Below, in pieces: positions 33,043 to 42,738 of a DNA stretch of 64,000 bases. A model generated the notes under the pieces. It made no database searches, was not told the origin of the DNA, and saw only the letters and a list, made by a program, of their open reading frames with translations. Origin of the DNA: Sphingomonas sp. S2M10 (GTDB lineage Bacteria > Pseudomonadota > Alphaproteobacteria > Sphingomonadales > Sphingomonadaceae); assembly GCF_012650175.1 (NCBI RefSeq), contig NZ_JAAILI010000043.1:1-64000 (forward strand). The letters are read 5' to 3'. Every line of letters starts with the position of its first letter. Positions within the stretch are counted from its first letter, which is position 1. A program made the position numbers and the translations under genes.

Positions 33043-34374
33043 ATGGCAACGCGACTCCCCGAAGCCCCCAAGGTGGGCATGGTGTCGCTCGGCTGTCCCA
33101 AGAATCTGGTCGACTCCGAGCGTATCCTCACGAAGCTCCGTTCGGACGGCTATGCGCTGTCGCCGGACTATGCCGGCGCGGACGTCGTGCTGGTGAATAC
33201 CTGCGGGTTCCTCGACAGCGCCAAGGAAGAATCGCTCGAGGCGATCGGCGAGGCGATCGCCGAGAATGGCCGGGTCATCGTCACCGGCTGCATGGGCAAG
33301 GAAGCCGAGGTGATCCGCGCCCGTTTCCCCAATGTGCTCGCGGTCACCGGCGCGCATCAATATGAGGAAGTGGTCGGCGCGGTGCACGACGCGGCGCCGA
33401 TGCCGCCCTCGCCCTTCGTCAATCTGGTGCCGGACAGCGGGCTCAAGCTGACGCCGCGCCACTATAGCTATCTGAAGATTTCGGAGGGCTGCAACCATCG
33501 CTGCAGCTTCTGCATCATCCCGTCGCTGCGCGGTGATCTGGTCAGCCGCCGCCCCGACGCGATCCTGCGCGAGGCGGAAAAGCTGGTCGCCGCCGGCACG
33601 CGGGAATTGCTGGTCATCAGCCAGGATACCTCGGCCTATGGCATCGACATCCGCAAGGAGCCGCGCGCCTGGAAGGGCCGCGAAGTAGTGCCGCACATGA
33701 CCGACCTCGCCCGCGAGCTCGGCCAGATCGCGCCCTGGGTGCGGCTGCACTATGTCTATCCCTACCCGCATGTCGACCAGGTCATCCCGCTGATGGCGGA
33801 GGGGCTGGTGCTCCCCTATCTCGACATCCCGTTCCAGCACGCAGCGCCCAATGTGCTGCGAGCGATGAAGCGCCCGGCGAACGAGGCCAAGGTGCTCGAG
33901 CGGCTGCGCGGCTGGCGCGAGATCTGCCCGGACATCGCGATCCGCTCGACCTTCGTCGTCGGCTTCCCCGGCGAGACCGAGGAGGACTTCCAGTACCTGC
34001 TCGACTGGCTCGACGAGGCGCAGCTCGACCGTGTCGGCGCGTTCCGCTTCGAGCCGGTCGAGGGCGCCTCGGCCAACGACCTGCCCGGCGCCGTGCCGGA
34101 GGACGTCAAGGAAGCGCGCTACGCCCGGATCATGGAGAAGACCGCGGCGATCAGTGCCGCCAAGCTCCAGGCCAAGATCGGCCGCAAGCTCGACGTTATC
34201 ATCGACGCGGTCGACGAGGACGGCGGCGCCACCGGCCGCAGCCAGGCCGATGCGCCCGAGATCGACGGCGAGGTGTTCCTCCGCGACTCCGGGCATCTGG
34301 AACAGGGCGATATCGTCAAGGTCCTGATCGAGGACGCCGACGAGCACGATCTGTACGGCGTGCCGATGGGTTGA
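33043..34374 (+). CDS. rimO: Ribosomal protein S12 methylthiotransferase RimO
   Basis: This 443-residue radical-SAM enzyme methylthiolates Asp88 (E. coli numbering) of ribosomal protein S12. Three parts are visible: the N-terminal UPF0004 domain with cluster-binding [21 protein letters not shown] and GCMGKE; the radical-SAM box [11 protein letters not shown] at about 150-160; and a C-terminal TRAM domain. RimO rather than MiaB is shown by the wording [11 protein letters not shown] and [11 protein letters not shown]. It diverges from the GNAT gene with 114 bp between. Confidence 0.95.
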   Translation: MATRLPEAPKVGMVSLGCPKNLVDSERILTKLRSDGYALSPDYAGADVVLVNTCGFLDSAKEESLEAIGEAIAENGRVIVTGCMGKEAEVIRARFPNVLAVTGAHQYEEVVGAVHDAAPMPPSPFVNLVPDSGLKLTPRHYSYLKISEGCNHRCSFCIIPSLRGDLVSRRPDAILREAEKLVAAGTRELLVISQDTSAYGIDIRKEPRAWKGREVVPHMTDLARELGQIAPWVRLHYVYPYPHVDQVIPLMAEGLVLPYLDIPFQHAAPNVLRAMKRPANEAKVLERLRGWREICPDIAIRSTFVVGFPGETEEDFQYLLDWLDEAQLDRVGAFRFEPVEGASANDLPGAVPEDVKEARYARIMEKTAAISAAKLQAKIGRKLDVIIDAVDEDGGATGRSQADAPEIDGEVFLRDSGHLEQGDIVKVLIEDADEHDLYGVPMG

Positions 34375-34434
34375 TCCGCGTTGGCAGGGTGCGCGGGGAG
34401 CGCTAAGCGTCGGGCATCATCTTCCGGAGGCCCG

Positions 34435-35835
34435 ATGTTCCGTTCCGCTTTCGCCGCCACCTTGCTGATCGCCACGCCCGCCGCCGCGCAGCAGCTTACG
34501 CCCGAGCAGACCGCCAAGGTCGACACGATCGTCGCGGACGCGCTGAAGAGCAGCGGCGTGCCCTCCGCATCGGTGGCGATCGTGCGCGAGGGCAAGATAG
34601 TCTTCACCAAGGCGTACGGCGATCAGGGGCCCGGCATCGCCAGGGGGCCGGACGTCAACGCCAAATACCAGATCGCCTCTGTATCCAAGCAATTCACCGC
34701 CGCGGCGATCCTGCTGCTGGAGGACGAGGGCAAGCTCAGCCTCGACGACAAGGTGTCGAAATGGGTGCCGGACGTGACCGACGCCGACAAGATCACCATC
34801 CGCCAGCTGCTGAGCCACACCGCCGGCCTGCAGGATTACTGGCCGCAGGATTATAGCTTCAAGGCAATGGAGACGGCGGTCACGCCGCAGCAGATCGTCG
34901 ACCGTTGGGGCAAGAAGCCGCTGGACTTCACGCCGGGGACGGCCTGGCAATATTCCAATACCGGCTATGTCGTCGCGGGCATGATCATCGAGAAGGCGTC
35001 GGGCAGGAAGCTGCTCGACTATCTCGAGGCAAAGATCTTCAAGCCGCTGGGCATCCACGCGATCGACCAGGACCAGGCGGTCGGCAAGGGGTTCCCGCAG
35101 GGCACGCATCGCTATGCGCTGGGGCCCGTCCGCCCCGCCAAGCCAGCCGCGGACGGGTGGCTGTGGGCGGCCGGCGAGCTGGCGATGAGCGCCGCAGACC
35201 TTGCCAGGTGGGACATCGCACGGATCGACCGCAAGGTGCTCACCCCCGAGGACTGGGCGGTGCAGGAAACCGAGGTGAAGCTCGCCGATGGTTCGCCCAC
35301 CCGCTACGGCCTCGGCGTTTCGCTGGGCGAGCATGGCGGAAAGAAGGAAGTGTCGCACGGCGGCGAAGCGGTCGGCTTCCTGTCGAGCAACCTCGTCATC
35401 CCGGAAGAGCGGTTCGCAGTGGTGTCGCTCGTCAGCGCCGATTTCGGGGGAGCGCATGACGTGATCGCGCAAGGCATCACCGATCTGCTGCTGCCCGTCG
35501 CAGCGCCCGCCACAGCCCTCACCCTCGACCAGCAGCGCGACGCGCTTGCCCGCAAGCTGTTCGACCAGCTCCGCGCCGGCACGCCCGATCGCAGCCTGAT
35601 GACCGAGGATGCGAACTATTTCTTCGATGCCACCGCGCTGGGCGACTATTGCGACAGCCTTGCCCCCCTGGGCGAGCCGCTGGTCTTCGCGCCGATCGGC
35701 AAGCCCCGGCTACGCGGCGGATTCGTCAACCGCAACTACATGATCCGCTACAAGGATCGCACGCTGGTGGCAGTGACCTATGCCGAGCCCGGCGCCGCGG
35801 GCAAGTTCGAGCAGTTCCTGGTGATGCCGCGATGA
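34435..35835 (+). CDS. Secreted serine hydrolase, beta-lactamase class C / PBP-like
   Basis: This 466-residue exported enzyme has a signal peptide (MFRSAFAATLLIATPAAA) and the class-C fold motifs: Ser82-x-x-Lys85 in ASVSKQF, Tyr172-Ser-Asn174 and HGG at 307-309. The C-terminal 110 residues form a separate unrecognised domain. The family includes peptidases, esterases and penicillin-binding proteins, so a resistance role should not be assumed. ATG 34435 follows GGAGG. Its stop overlaps the next gene by ATGA, suggesting that the small membrane protein works with it. Confidence 0.8.
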   Translation: MFRSAFAATLLIATPAAAQQLTPEQTAKVDTIVADALKSSGVPSASVAIVREGKIVFTKAYGDQGPGIARGPDVNAKYQIASVSKQFTAAAILLLEDEGKLSLDDKVSKWVPDVTDADKITIRQLLSHTAGLQDYWPQDYSFKAMETAVTPQQIVDRWGKKPLDFTPGTAWQYSNTGYVVAGMIIEKASGRKLLDYLEAKIFKPLGIHAIDQDQAVGKGFPQGTHRYALGPVRPAKPAADGWLWAAGELAMSAADLARWDIARIDRKVLTPEDWAVQETEVKLADGSPTRYGLGVSLGEHGGKKEVSHGGEAVGFLSSNLVIPEERFAVVSLVSADFGGAHDVIAQGITDLLLPVAAPATALTLDQQRDALARKLFDQLRAGTPDRSLMTEDANYFFDATALGDYCDSLAPLGEPLVFAPIGKPRLRGGFVNRNYMIRYKDRTLVAVTYAEPGAAGKFEQFLVMPR

Positions 35836-36473
35836 GCGACGAAGCCGAAAGCCGCGCCAGGGACCGCGCCGAAGCGGCGAAGGTGCGGCGTCGCTGGGTG
35901 ACGCTCGGCGAGGTACTGGGCGTCGCCGCAGTGCTGATCTCGGGCCTGACGCTGTGGAACAGCTGGTCCGATCGTCGGGAGACCAAGGCCGAGAAGGCGG
36001 CGATCGAGCAGCGCGCCTCCACCAGGGCCGCGAAGCTGGTGCTGGTGGCAGCGGATGGCGGCAAGCAGACGCTGGCGCTCAAGCCGGCAGCCCCGGAGCA
36101 GTCGGTGCAGAGCCAGACCGTGTTGTTTCCAACCGCCCTCGGCATATCGCCGGCTGCGACCACCGGCGAGCCGCGCATCGAAGGCGGCTGGTTCGAGCAT
36201 GCGCTGGTAAAGGCGCGCGAAACGGCCGGGCTGCCTGACAACAGCCGCGGCGACGAACGGCTGCCGGTGGTGATCGTCTCCCGTTTCCTGGCCGATGGCG
36301 ACGCCCATGAGGATGTCGCGCTGTATGATGTTGGCTATACCATCACCGGTAATTTCATCGCCGGGCACAGCGTCACCCTGCGCGGCATCTCGCTGGTGGC
36401 GAAGGTGAAGCGCGGACAGGCGCAAGCCAAGCTCGATACCCGATGGAAGACCCTGCTGCCTGCAGCGAAGTGA
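35832..36473 (+). CDS. Hypothetical single-span membrane protein
   Basis: This 213-residue protein has a charged N-terminal segment (1-22), one membrane helix (about 25-43: LGEVLGVAAVLISGLTLW), a short charged coiled region and a probably periplasmic domain rich in beta strands (VVIVSRFLADGDAHEDVALY). I recognise no family. The charged start and the helix fit an N-in orientation. It is translationally coupled to the serine hydrolase upstream (ATGA), so it may anchor or regulate that enzyme. No terminator with a T-run follows. Confidence 0.7.
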   Translation: MSDEAESRARDRAEAAKVRRRWVTLGEVLGVAAVLISGLTLWNSWSDRRETKAEKAAIEQRASTRAAKLVLVAADGGKQTLALKPAAPEQSVQSQTVLFPTALGISPAATTGEPRIEGGWFEHALVKARETAGLPDNSRGDERLPVVIVSRFLADGDAHEDVALYDVGYTITGNFIAGHSVTLRGISLVAKVKRGQAQAKLDTRWKTLLPAAK

Positions 36474-36546
36474 CCCGCGGCCCCTGCCCAAAAAACCAGG
36501 GGGTTCCGGGCTAGGCGCGGGGCACCCGGCGTCCTAGATCAGGTGC

Positions 36547-37941
36547 ATGACGGATCTCAACACGCTCGTTCAGCCCGATCGCGGCCAGGCCGCTCGCACC
36601 ATCCACCTCATCGACGCCAAGGGCTATGATGCCTGGCTCGCTGCCCAGCCGCCGCGCCACCGTGCCGCCGCCGCCGCGCAGAAGCTGAGCGGCTCCGCCT
36701 ATGCCAGCGCCATCCTTCCCGGCGATGCGCCCGAAGACTGGTCGGTCGTCAGCGTCGTCGCCAATGTCGAGAAGCTTTCGCCCTGGTGCCTCGCCAAGCT
36801 CGCCGAGACGCTGCCCGAAGGCAGCTACCGCGTGGAAGGTGTAGAGCCCGGCAAGGCGATCTATGGCTGGCTTGCCGCGCAGTACAAATTTGATCGCTAT
36901 CGCAAGGCCGATCCCAAGGCGCAGGGCCCGCGCGTGCTGCTCACCGGCGATCCGGTGAAGATGGAAGAGGCCGTGCGCATGGCCGCCGTCGCCTTCAAGC
37001 TGCGCGACCGGATCAATACCGGCGCCAACGACATGAGCCCGGCCGATCTGGAAGCTGCCGGTGCTGAGCTCGCCAAGGCCTATGGCGCCGCCTTCTCGGT
37101 GGTGAAGGGCGACGAACTGGCCCAGGGCTATGGCATGCTCCATGCCGTCGGCCAGGCCGCCGGCAAGGGCCGCGAGCCGCGGCTGATCGAGCTCGAATGG
37201 GGCAATCCCGAGCATCCGCGCATTGCGATCATCGGCAAGGGCGTCTGCTTCGACAGCGGCGGGCTCGACATCAAGCCGGCCAGCGGCATGCGGCTGATGA
37301 AGAAAGACATGGGCGGCGCCGCCCATGCCCTCGCGCTTGCCGAGCTGGTAATGCAGAACAAGCTGCCCGTGCGTCTGCACATGCTGGTCCCCGCCGTCGA
37401 GAACTCGATCTCGGGCGAGGCGACCCGGCCGGGCGACGTGATGATCTCGCGCAAGGGCATCACCGTCGAGAACAGCAACACCGATGCCGAGGGTCGCCTG
37501 ATCCTGGCCGACGCGCTGACCAAGGCCGAGGAAAAGGATCCCGAGCTGGTGTTCGACTTCGCCACGCTCACCGGCGCCGCGCGCGTGGCACTCGGCGCGG
37601 ACCTGCAGGCACTGTTCGCCAATGACGACACGCTGGCGGCGGAGATCATCGCTGCCGGCGAGGAAGAGGCCGACCCGATCTGGCGGATGCCGCTCTACGA
37701 CCCGTACAAGGACCTGCTGAAGTCCGACGTGGCGGACATGGTCAATGCGGCCGAGGGGCCTTTCGGCGGCGCGATAACGGCGGCGCTGTTCCTGAAGGAA
37801 TTCGTGCCGGCCAAGGCCCAATGGGCACATTTCGACATCTTCTGCTGGAACGGCAGCCCGAAGCCGGGCCGGCCCAAGGGCGCCGAGGCGGTGAGCCTGC
37901 GCGCCACCTGGAAGGTGCTCAAGGACCGTTACGGCGGATGA
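36547..37941 (+). CDS. M17 leucyl-aminopeptidase-family protein
   Basis: This 464-residue cytoplasmic aminopeptidase has the family signature NTDAEGRL near residue 318 and metal-binding GKGVCFDSGGLDIKPA. MKKDMGGAAH carries another ligand. M17 enzymes release N-terminal residues using two zinc or manganese ions. The N-terminal domain is distant from E. coli PepA and this is the smaller alphaproteobacterial type. Its 3' end overlaps the 3' end of the convergent GGDEF/EAL gene by 23 nt. ATG 36547 is preceded only by AGG. Confidence 0.88.
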   Translation: MTDLNTLVQPDRGQAARTIHLIDAKGYDAWLAAQPPRHRAAAAAQKLSGSAYASAILPGDAPEDWSVVSVVANVEKLSPWCLAKLAETLPEGSYRVEGVEPGKAIYGWLAAQYKFDRYRKADPKAQGPRVLLTGDPVKMEEAVRMAAVAFKLRDRINTGANDMSPADLEAAGAELAKAYGAAFSVVKGDELAQGYGMLHAVGQAAGKGREPRLIELEWGNPEHPRIAIIGKGVCFDSGGLDIKPASGMRLMKKDMGGAAHALALAELVMQNKLPVRLHMLVPAVENSISGEATRPGDVMISRKGITVENSNTDAEGRLILADALTKAEEKDPELVFDFATLTGAARVALGADLQALFANDDTLAAEIIAAGEEEADPIWRMPLYDPYKDLLKSDVADMVNAAEGPFGGAITAALFLKEFVPAKAQWAHFDIFCWNGSPKPGRPKGAEAVSLRATWKVLKDRYGG

Positions 37942-39886
37942 GCGCCTCGGCCGCCGGCGGCACCGCGCCGCCGGCGAGCCATTGCTCGACTTCTTCCTTG
38001 GCCATGGGGCGACCGAACAGATAGCCCTGCCCTTGCGCGCAGCCGAGCGCGCGCAGCATCTCCGCCGTTTCCAGCGTCTCGATGCCCTCGGCGACCACCG
38101 GCAGCTCCAGCGTCGCGGCCAGCCCGAGAATGGCGCGCACGATCCGCAGCGCTTCGGTGCTCTCGCTCAGCGACTCAACGAACGAGCGATCGATCTTGAT
38201 CTTGTCGAACGGCAGCATGCGCAGGTGCTGGATCGAGGCATAGCCGGTGCCGAAATCGTCGAGCGCCAGCTGCACCCCCTGGTTCTTGAGCGACTCGATC
38301 GCGTGATGCGCCTTCTCGGCATCGACGATCAGTGCATTCTCGGTAATCTCGACGGTCAGCCGCTGCGGCGGAAAGCCGGTGCGGGCGAGGACGGACAGGA
38401 TCTTGTGGCTCAGCCACTCGTCGCGCAGCTGGCCCGGCGAGATGTTGATCGCGATGCTGGCCGGCACGGGCCAGTCGCGCGTCTCCGAACAGGCGCGATC
38501 GAGCAGATCGAGCATCAGCGTGTTGAGCAGCCCGCATTCCTCGGCGATCGGGATGAACTGGTCGGGCCCGATTTCGGCATCGTCGCGGCGCCAGCGCGCG
38601 AGCAGCTCGAAGCCGGTGACGCGGGCGGTACGCAGGTCGACGATCGGCTGGTAGCGCGGGTAGAAAAGGCCTTGGGCCAAGCCGTCGCGCATTTCCGCCT
38701 CGATGGTCGAACGGCGGCGGATCTCGGCGTCCATCTGGGCGGCAAAGGCGCAATAGCAGCCGCGCCCGGCTTCCTTGGCCTGGTACAATGCCACGTCCGC
38801 CCGACGCATCAGCGTGTCGGCGTCGAGCGCATCCTGCGGATAGAGCGCGATGCCTACGCTTGCACCGATGTGGTGCATGCGCTCGTCGATCAGGAACGGC
38901 CGCGCGACCTCGCGGACGATCGTATGGGCGACGCTGCGCACGCGATCGAGATCGTCTCCGTCGAACGGCAGGGTAATCGCGAATTCGTCGCCCCCGAGCC
39001 GGTAGCTGCGTCCGCCGTCGCCCACCACCCAGCTCAGCCGGCCGGCCACCGCGCGCAGCAGCTGGTCGCCGATAGGGTGGCCATGCACGTCGTTGATCGA
39101 CTTGAACCGGTCGAGATCGACCAGCATCAGCCCGAATCGGTGCGGTTCGGCGTCCTGGAGATATTCGGTGAGGGCGCGGCGGTTCGGCAGGCCCGTCAGC
39201 GGATCGTGATAGGCGAGCTGGTGCGCGCGCTGTTCGGCCAGGCGGGCGCGGCGCTGCCCCGCCGCCATCTCCGCTCGCGAAGCCAATACCTCGACGAAGC
39301 CGGAGTGCGCAGCACCGAACATCCGCAGCGATACGGCGGACACCAGGATGATGTTGATCCCCAGCCCGATCAGAAACCGGTCGCCGGAAAAAATCAGGCA
39401 GACGATGACCGGCGAGGCACCGCACGCCATCACCAGCCACGCCGCAATCGGGAAGGTCTGGAGACAGTAGCAGCAGGTGATCGCACCGATGAAGATGTAG
39501 AGCGCGATCGAGGTGCGTCGCGCAAGGTCTGCCTCCACGAACAGCACCAGCGCCCAGCCGCCGAACGCAAGGCTCAATATTGCGGCCGCGAAGATCGTGC
39601 CGACCAGGTATCGCCGGATGCGGCGAAGGCTGGGAATCACGTCGCTGCGGCGGGTGATCCACAAGAGGCTGCGTACGGCGGCGGCGATGCCGAGCAGGGT
39701 CGGCGCGACCACGCTGAGTTGGGTGGAGACCGATCCGTAGGAGGCAAATCCGAGGAACACCGCGTCGAGGAAGACGAGCGTGTACATCAGCGGAATCTGC
39801 TGACCCAGCACCCGATATTGTTCGGTCAGAATCGCTCGATCGAGCCCGGTCCGTCCTGACCGTACGAGATGAATCCGCCGCAACAT
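37919..39886 (-). CDS. Membrane GGDEF/EAL cyclic-di-GMP protein
   Basis: This 655-residue protein has about five membrane helices in residues 30-190, then a GGDEF domain (intact GGDEF at 298-302, with HDPLTGLPNRR before it) and an EAL domain. The EAL motif reads ELL (about 427), as in many active members. DDFGTGYAS, NISPGQL and VVAEGIET supply the other metal and catalytic residues. Both synthase and phosphodiesterase activities are possible. Which dominates is not known. Likely roles are in motility and exopolysaccharide control, given the EPS locus in the window. It follows tpiA by 34 nt. A TTG at 39916 is a less likely start. Confidence 0.9.
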   Translation of the reverse strand: MLRRIHLVRSGRTGLDRAILTEQYRVLGQQIPLMYTLVFLDAVFLGFASYGSVSTQLSVVAPTLLGIAAAVRSLLWITRRSDVIPSLRRIRRYLVGTIFAAAILSLAFGGWALVLFVEADLARRTSIALYIFIGAITCCYCLQTFPIAAWLVMACGASPVIVCLIFSGDRFLIGLGINIILVSAVSLRMFGAAHSGFVEVLASRAEMAAGQRRARLAEQRAHQLAYHDPLTGLPNRRALTEYLQDAEPHRFGLMLVDLDRFKSINDVHGHPIGDQLLRAVAGRLSWVVGDGGRSYRLGGDEFAITLPFDGDDLDRVRSVAHTIVREVARPFLIDERMHHIGASVGIALYPQDALDADTLMRRADVALYQAKEAGRGCYCAFAAQMDAEIRRRSTIEAEMRDGLAQGLFYPRYQPIVDLRTARVTGFELLARWRRDDAEIGPDQFIPIAEECGLLNTLMLDLLDRACSETRDWPVPASIAINISPGQLRDEWLSHKILSVLARTGFPPQRLTVEITENALIVDAEKAHHAIESLKNQGVQLALDDFGTGYASIQHLRMLPFDKIKIDRSFVESLSESTEALRIVRAILGLAATLELPVVAEGIETLETAEMLRALGCAQGQGYLFGRPMAKEEVEQWLAGGAVPPAAEALIRRNGP

Positions 39887-39920
39887 GGAGGCCTTGTAGC
39901 GCCAGACCCCCGACAACAGG

Positions 39921-40676
39921 TTAATCCGCCACCGCGATCTTGGCAGCGGCCTCGATGATCGGCACGAACTTGTCCGCCGTGAGGCTCGCCCCGCCGACCA
40001 GTGCGCCGTCTACATCGTCCACCGCGAGGATCGCGCCCGCATTGGCGCCGCTTACCGAGCCGCCATAAAGGATCCGCATGGCGTTGGCGGAGGGCCCGAT
40101 CATCCCCCGCAGCTTGGCGCGCAGGATCGCATGCATCGTCGCGATTTCGTCAAGCGTCGGCGTCTTGCCGGTGCCGATCGCCCAGCGCGGTTCATAGGCG
40201 ATGGTCAACCAATCGGGCGCGGCACCGTCGGGCAGCGACTTTTCGATCTGCGACTGGACGATCCGCTCGGCGCGGCCCGCATCATGCTCCGCTTCGGTCT
40301 CGCCGCAGCAGAGGATCACGTTCAGGCCATGCCGGCGGGCGGCGGCGGCCTTGGCCCAGGCGTGGTGGCTGGTCTCGGCCTGATCGGCACGGCGCTCGGA
40401 GTGACCGACGATCACGACCTTCGCCCCAGCCTCCACCAGCATCGGCGCGGAGACGTTTCCGGTATGAGCGCCATAATCGTTTTCATGCACGTCCTGCGCG
40501 CCGATCGTGAAGCCCGGCGCCATCTCTGCCGCGGTGGCGATAAGGGTGAAGGGCACGCACAGCAGCGCGTCGACACTGGGATGCGCCTCCGCGGCGGCGG
40601 CGATCGCCGACACCTCGCGAAGATGCGATCGCATGCCGTGCATCTTCCAGTTTCCCGCGACCAGCTTTCGGCGCAT
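39921..40676 (-). CDS. tpiA: Triosephosphate isomerase
   Basis: This 251-residue glycolytic enzyme interconverts dihydroxyacetone phosphate and glyceraldehyde-3-phosphate. Lys in VAGNWKMHG, His in IVGHSERR and Glu in IAYEPRWAIGTG are the catalytic residues and are all present. The phosphate loop GGSVSGANA follows. ATG 40676 has AGGGGAG upstream. A second ATG four bases earlier is out of frame. It diverges from ppiD, a neighbour pair conserved in this group. Confidence 0.97.
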   Translation of the reverse strand: MRRKLVAGNWKMHGMRSHLREVSAIAAAAEAHPSVDALLCVPFTLIATAAEMAPGFTIGAQDVHENDYGAHTGNVSAPMLVEAGAKVVIVGHSERRADQAETSHHAWAKAAAARRHGLNVILCCGETEAEHDAGRAERIVQSQIEKSLPDGAAPDWLTIAYEPRWAIGTGKTPTLDEIATMHAILRAKLRGMIGPSANAMRILYGGSVSGANAGAILAVDDVDGALVGGASLTADKFVPIIEAAAKIAVAD

Positions 40677-40794
40677 CCATCACTCCCCTGTGGTTTCGGC
40701 ACAGTCGATACCGATTGCGCCGCGCGGCACAAGCTTGAAGGCGCGTCGTACCGGCCCTAAAGCGGGCCCAAATTCCTCGAACGAACGGCTCTCC

Positions 40795-42738
40795 ATGCTC
40801 AACGCCTTCCGGAACTTCACCAAGTCGCGCTACGGCCTGATCATCGTCTTCATCTTCTTGGGCCTGCTCGCGATCGCCTTTGCGGCGAGTGACGTCACCG
40901 GCATGCGCCAGGGCGTGAGCGGCGCCAACAGCGGGACGCTGGCGACGGTCGCCGGCAAGGACGTGACCGAGCGCCATGTCCGCGAGACGCTGGAACGCTA
41001 TGTCCGGGCCGCGCAGGCGCAGGGACAGAACATCACCATGGCGCAGGTGCTGGCGCAGGGCGGGTTCGAGGCCGCGCTGAACGACGCCATCAACACCGCC
41101 GCGGTCGAGGCGTTCGCCAACCGGAACGGCATGGCCGTCGGCAAGAAGCTGGTCGATACCGAAATCGCCAACAATCCGCAGTTCGCCGGCATGGACGGCA
41201 AGTTCAGCCAGGATACCTTCGAGCAACTGCTCGCACAGAACCGCCTCACGCCGGCGCAGTTTCGCGAGGGCATGACGACCCAGCGCTACCTCGCCTGGCT
41301 GGTCGGCCCGGTCGCGCTCCGTGCGCCCGCCCCTGCCGGCGTGGTGACCCCCTATGTCGCGACGCTGCTGGAGCGCCGCACCGGCATCGTCGGCTTCGTC
41401 CAGTCGCTGGCGATGGACCCGGGCCCGGCACCCGACGCAAACGCGCTCGCCGCCTATTATGCGCAGAATCGCAGCCGCTATCAGGTGCCCGAACGCCGCA
41501 TCGTCCGCTACGCGCTTGCCCAGCCGGACGCGCTGAAGGCCCAGGCGACGCCGACCGAGGCCGAGATCGCCGCCGCTTACAAGAAGGATGCCGCCAAATA
41601 CGCCGCCAGCGAGAAGCGCGGTGTCGAACTCGTCCAGGCGATCAGCCAGTCGGTCGCCGCCAAGGTGGCGGACGGTGCGAAGGGCGGCGACCTCACCGGC
41701 GCCGCCAAGGCCGCCGGCCTGGAGGCCCGCACGATCGAGGCGAGCGACAAGGCGGGCCTCGCCAAGCAGGTTTCCGAAGCCTTTGCCAATGCCGCCTTCG
41801 CCGCACCGACGACCGGTCTGCAGGGCCCGGTACAGCTCGGCGGCGCGTGGTTCGTGTATCGCGTGAGCAAGGTCGAGAAGATCGCCGCCCGGACGCTCGA
41901 TCAGGTCCGCACCGAACTCGCCGAGGAAGTGGCCAAGCGCAAGCTCGCTGCGCTGCTGGCGGATTCGCGCCAGGCGATCGAGGATGCCGTCGGCGACGGC
42001 GCTACCTTCGACGAAGCGGCGGCCAAAGCGAAGCTCGCCACGGTCCGCAGCCCCGCGCTGATCGCCAACGGCACCGATCCCGACAATGTCGCCTACCAGC
42101 CGGACGCCGCCGTCGCGGCGGTGATCAAGGCCGGCTTCGGCTTCGAACAGGCGGGCGACGAACCGCAGGTGGTGGCCGTCGGCCAGGACGGCAGCTTCGC
42201 GCTCGTCTCGCTGGAAAAGATTGTGCCGGCGGCACCGCGCCCGCTCGCCCAGATCACCGAGAAGGTGAAGGCCGACTATCTGCTCGATAAGGCGCTCGCC
42301 AAGGCGCGTGCCGCCGCCACCGCGATGCTGCCGAAGCTGCAGAAGGGCGTGCCGATGGCGCAGGCGCTGGCCGAGGCCGGCGCGACCAGGGGTGCGCCGC
42401 CCAAGCCGTTCGACTTCAAGCGCAGCGAACTGCGCGGCAAGGAGAACTTCATCCAGATGGCGTTCGACATGCCGGCCAGGACGGCCCGTCTGGTCGAGGC
42501 GCCGAACCGCGCCGGCTATTACGTGGTCTATGTCGATACCATCCAGCCGGGCAGCGTCGCGGGCGATCCGCAGGGGCCGCAGATGCTGCAGTCGATCACC
42601 CAGGCGCTCGGTCAGGTGGGTGCCCGGGAATATGACCAGCAGTTCCGCGCCTCGCTGGTGAGCGCGCTCAAGGTCCGTCGCAACGAAGCGGCGATCGCCC
42701 GCCTCCGCGCTGATCTGCAGCGCAACGGCGCGCAATGA
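40795..42738 (+). CDS. ppiD: PpiD-like periplasmic folding chaperone (SurA N-domain, peptidyl-prolyl isomerase)
   Basis: This 647-residue protein has an N-terminal membrane anchor (LIIVFIFLGLLAIAFA, residues 14-30), a SurA-like chaperone domain and one or two degenerate parvulin-type domains (PVQLGGAWFVYRVSKVE). It helps newly exported proteins fold near the Sec translocon. ATG 40795 begins the MLNAFRNFTKSRYG motif typical of the family. The stop overlaps trpE (ATGA). That coupling to tryptophan synthesis is found across alphaproteobacteria, although the link is not understood. Confidence 0.85.
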   Translation: MLNAFRNFTKSRYGLIIVFIFLGLLAIAFAASDVTGMRQGVSGANSGTLATVAGKDVTERHVRETLERYVRAAQAQGQNITMAQVLAQGGFEAALNDAINTAAVEAFANRNGMAVGKKLVDTEIANNPQFAGMDGKFSQDTFEQLLAQNRLTPAQFREGMTTQRYLAWLVGPVALRAPAPAGVVTPYVATLLERRTGIVGFVQSLAMDPGPAPDANALAAYYAQNRSRYQVPERRIVRYALAQPDALKAQATPTEAEIAAAYKKDAAKYAASEKRGVELVQAISQSVAAKVADGAKGGDLTGAAKAAGLEARTIEASDKAGLAKQVSEAFANAAFAAPTTGLQGPVQLGGAWFVYRVSKVEKIAARTLDQVRTELAEEVAKRKLAALLADSRQAIEDAVGDGATFDEAAAKAKLATVRSPALIANGTDPDNVAYQPDAAVAAVIKAGFGFEQAGDEPQVVAVGQDGSFALVSLEKIVPAAPRPLAQITEKVKADYLLDKALAKARAAATAMLPKLQKGVPMAQALAEAGATRGAPPKPFDFKRSELRGKENFIQMAFDMPARTARLVEAPNRAGYYVVYVDTIQPGSVAGDPQGPQMLQSITQALGQVGAREYDQQFRASLVSALKVRRNEAAIARLRADLQRNGAQ

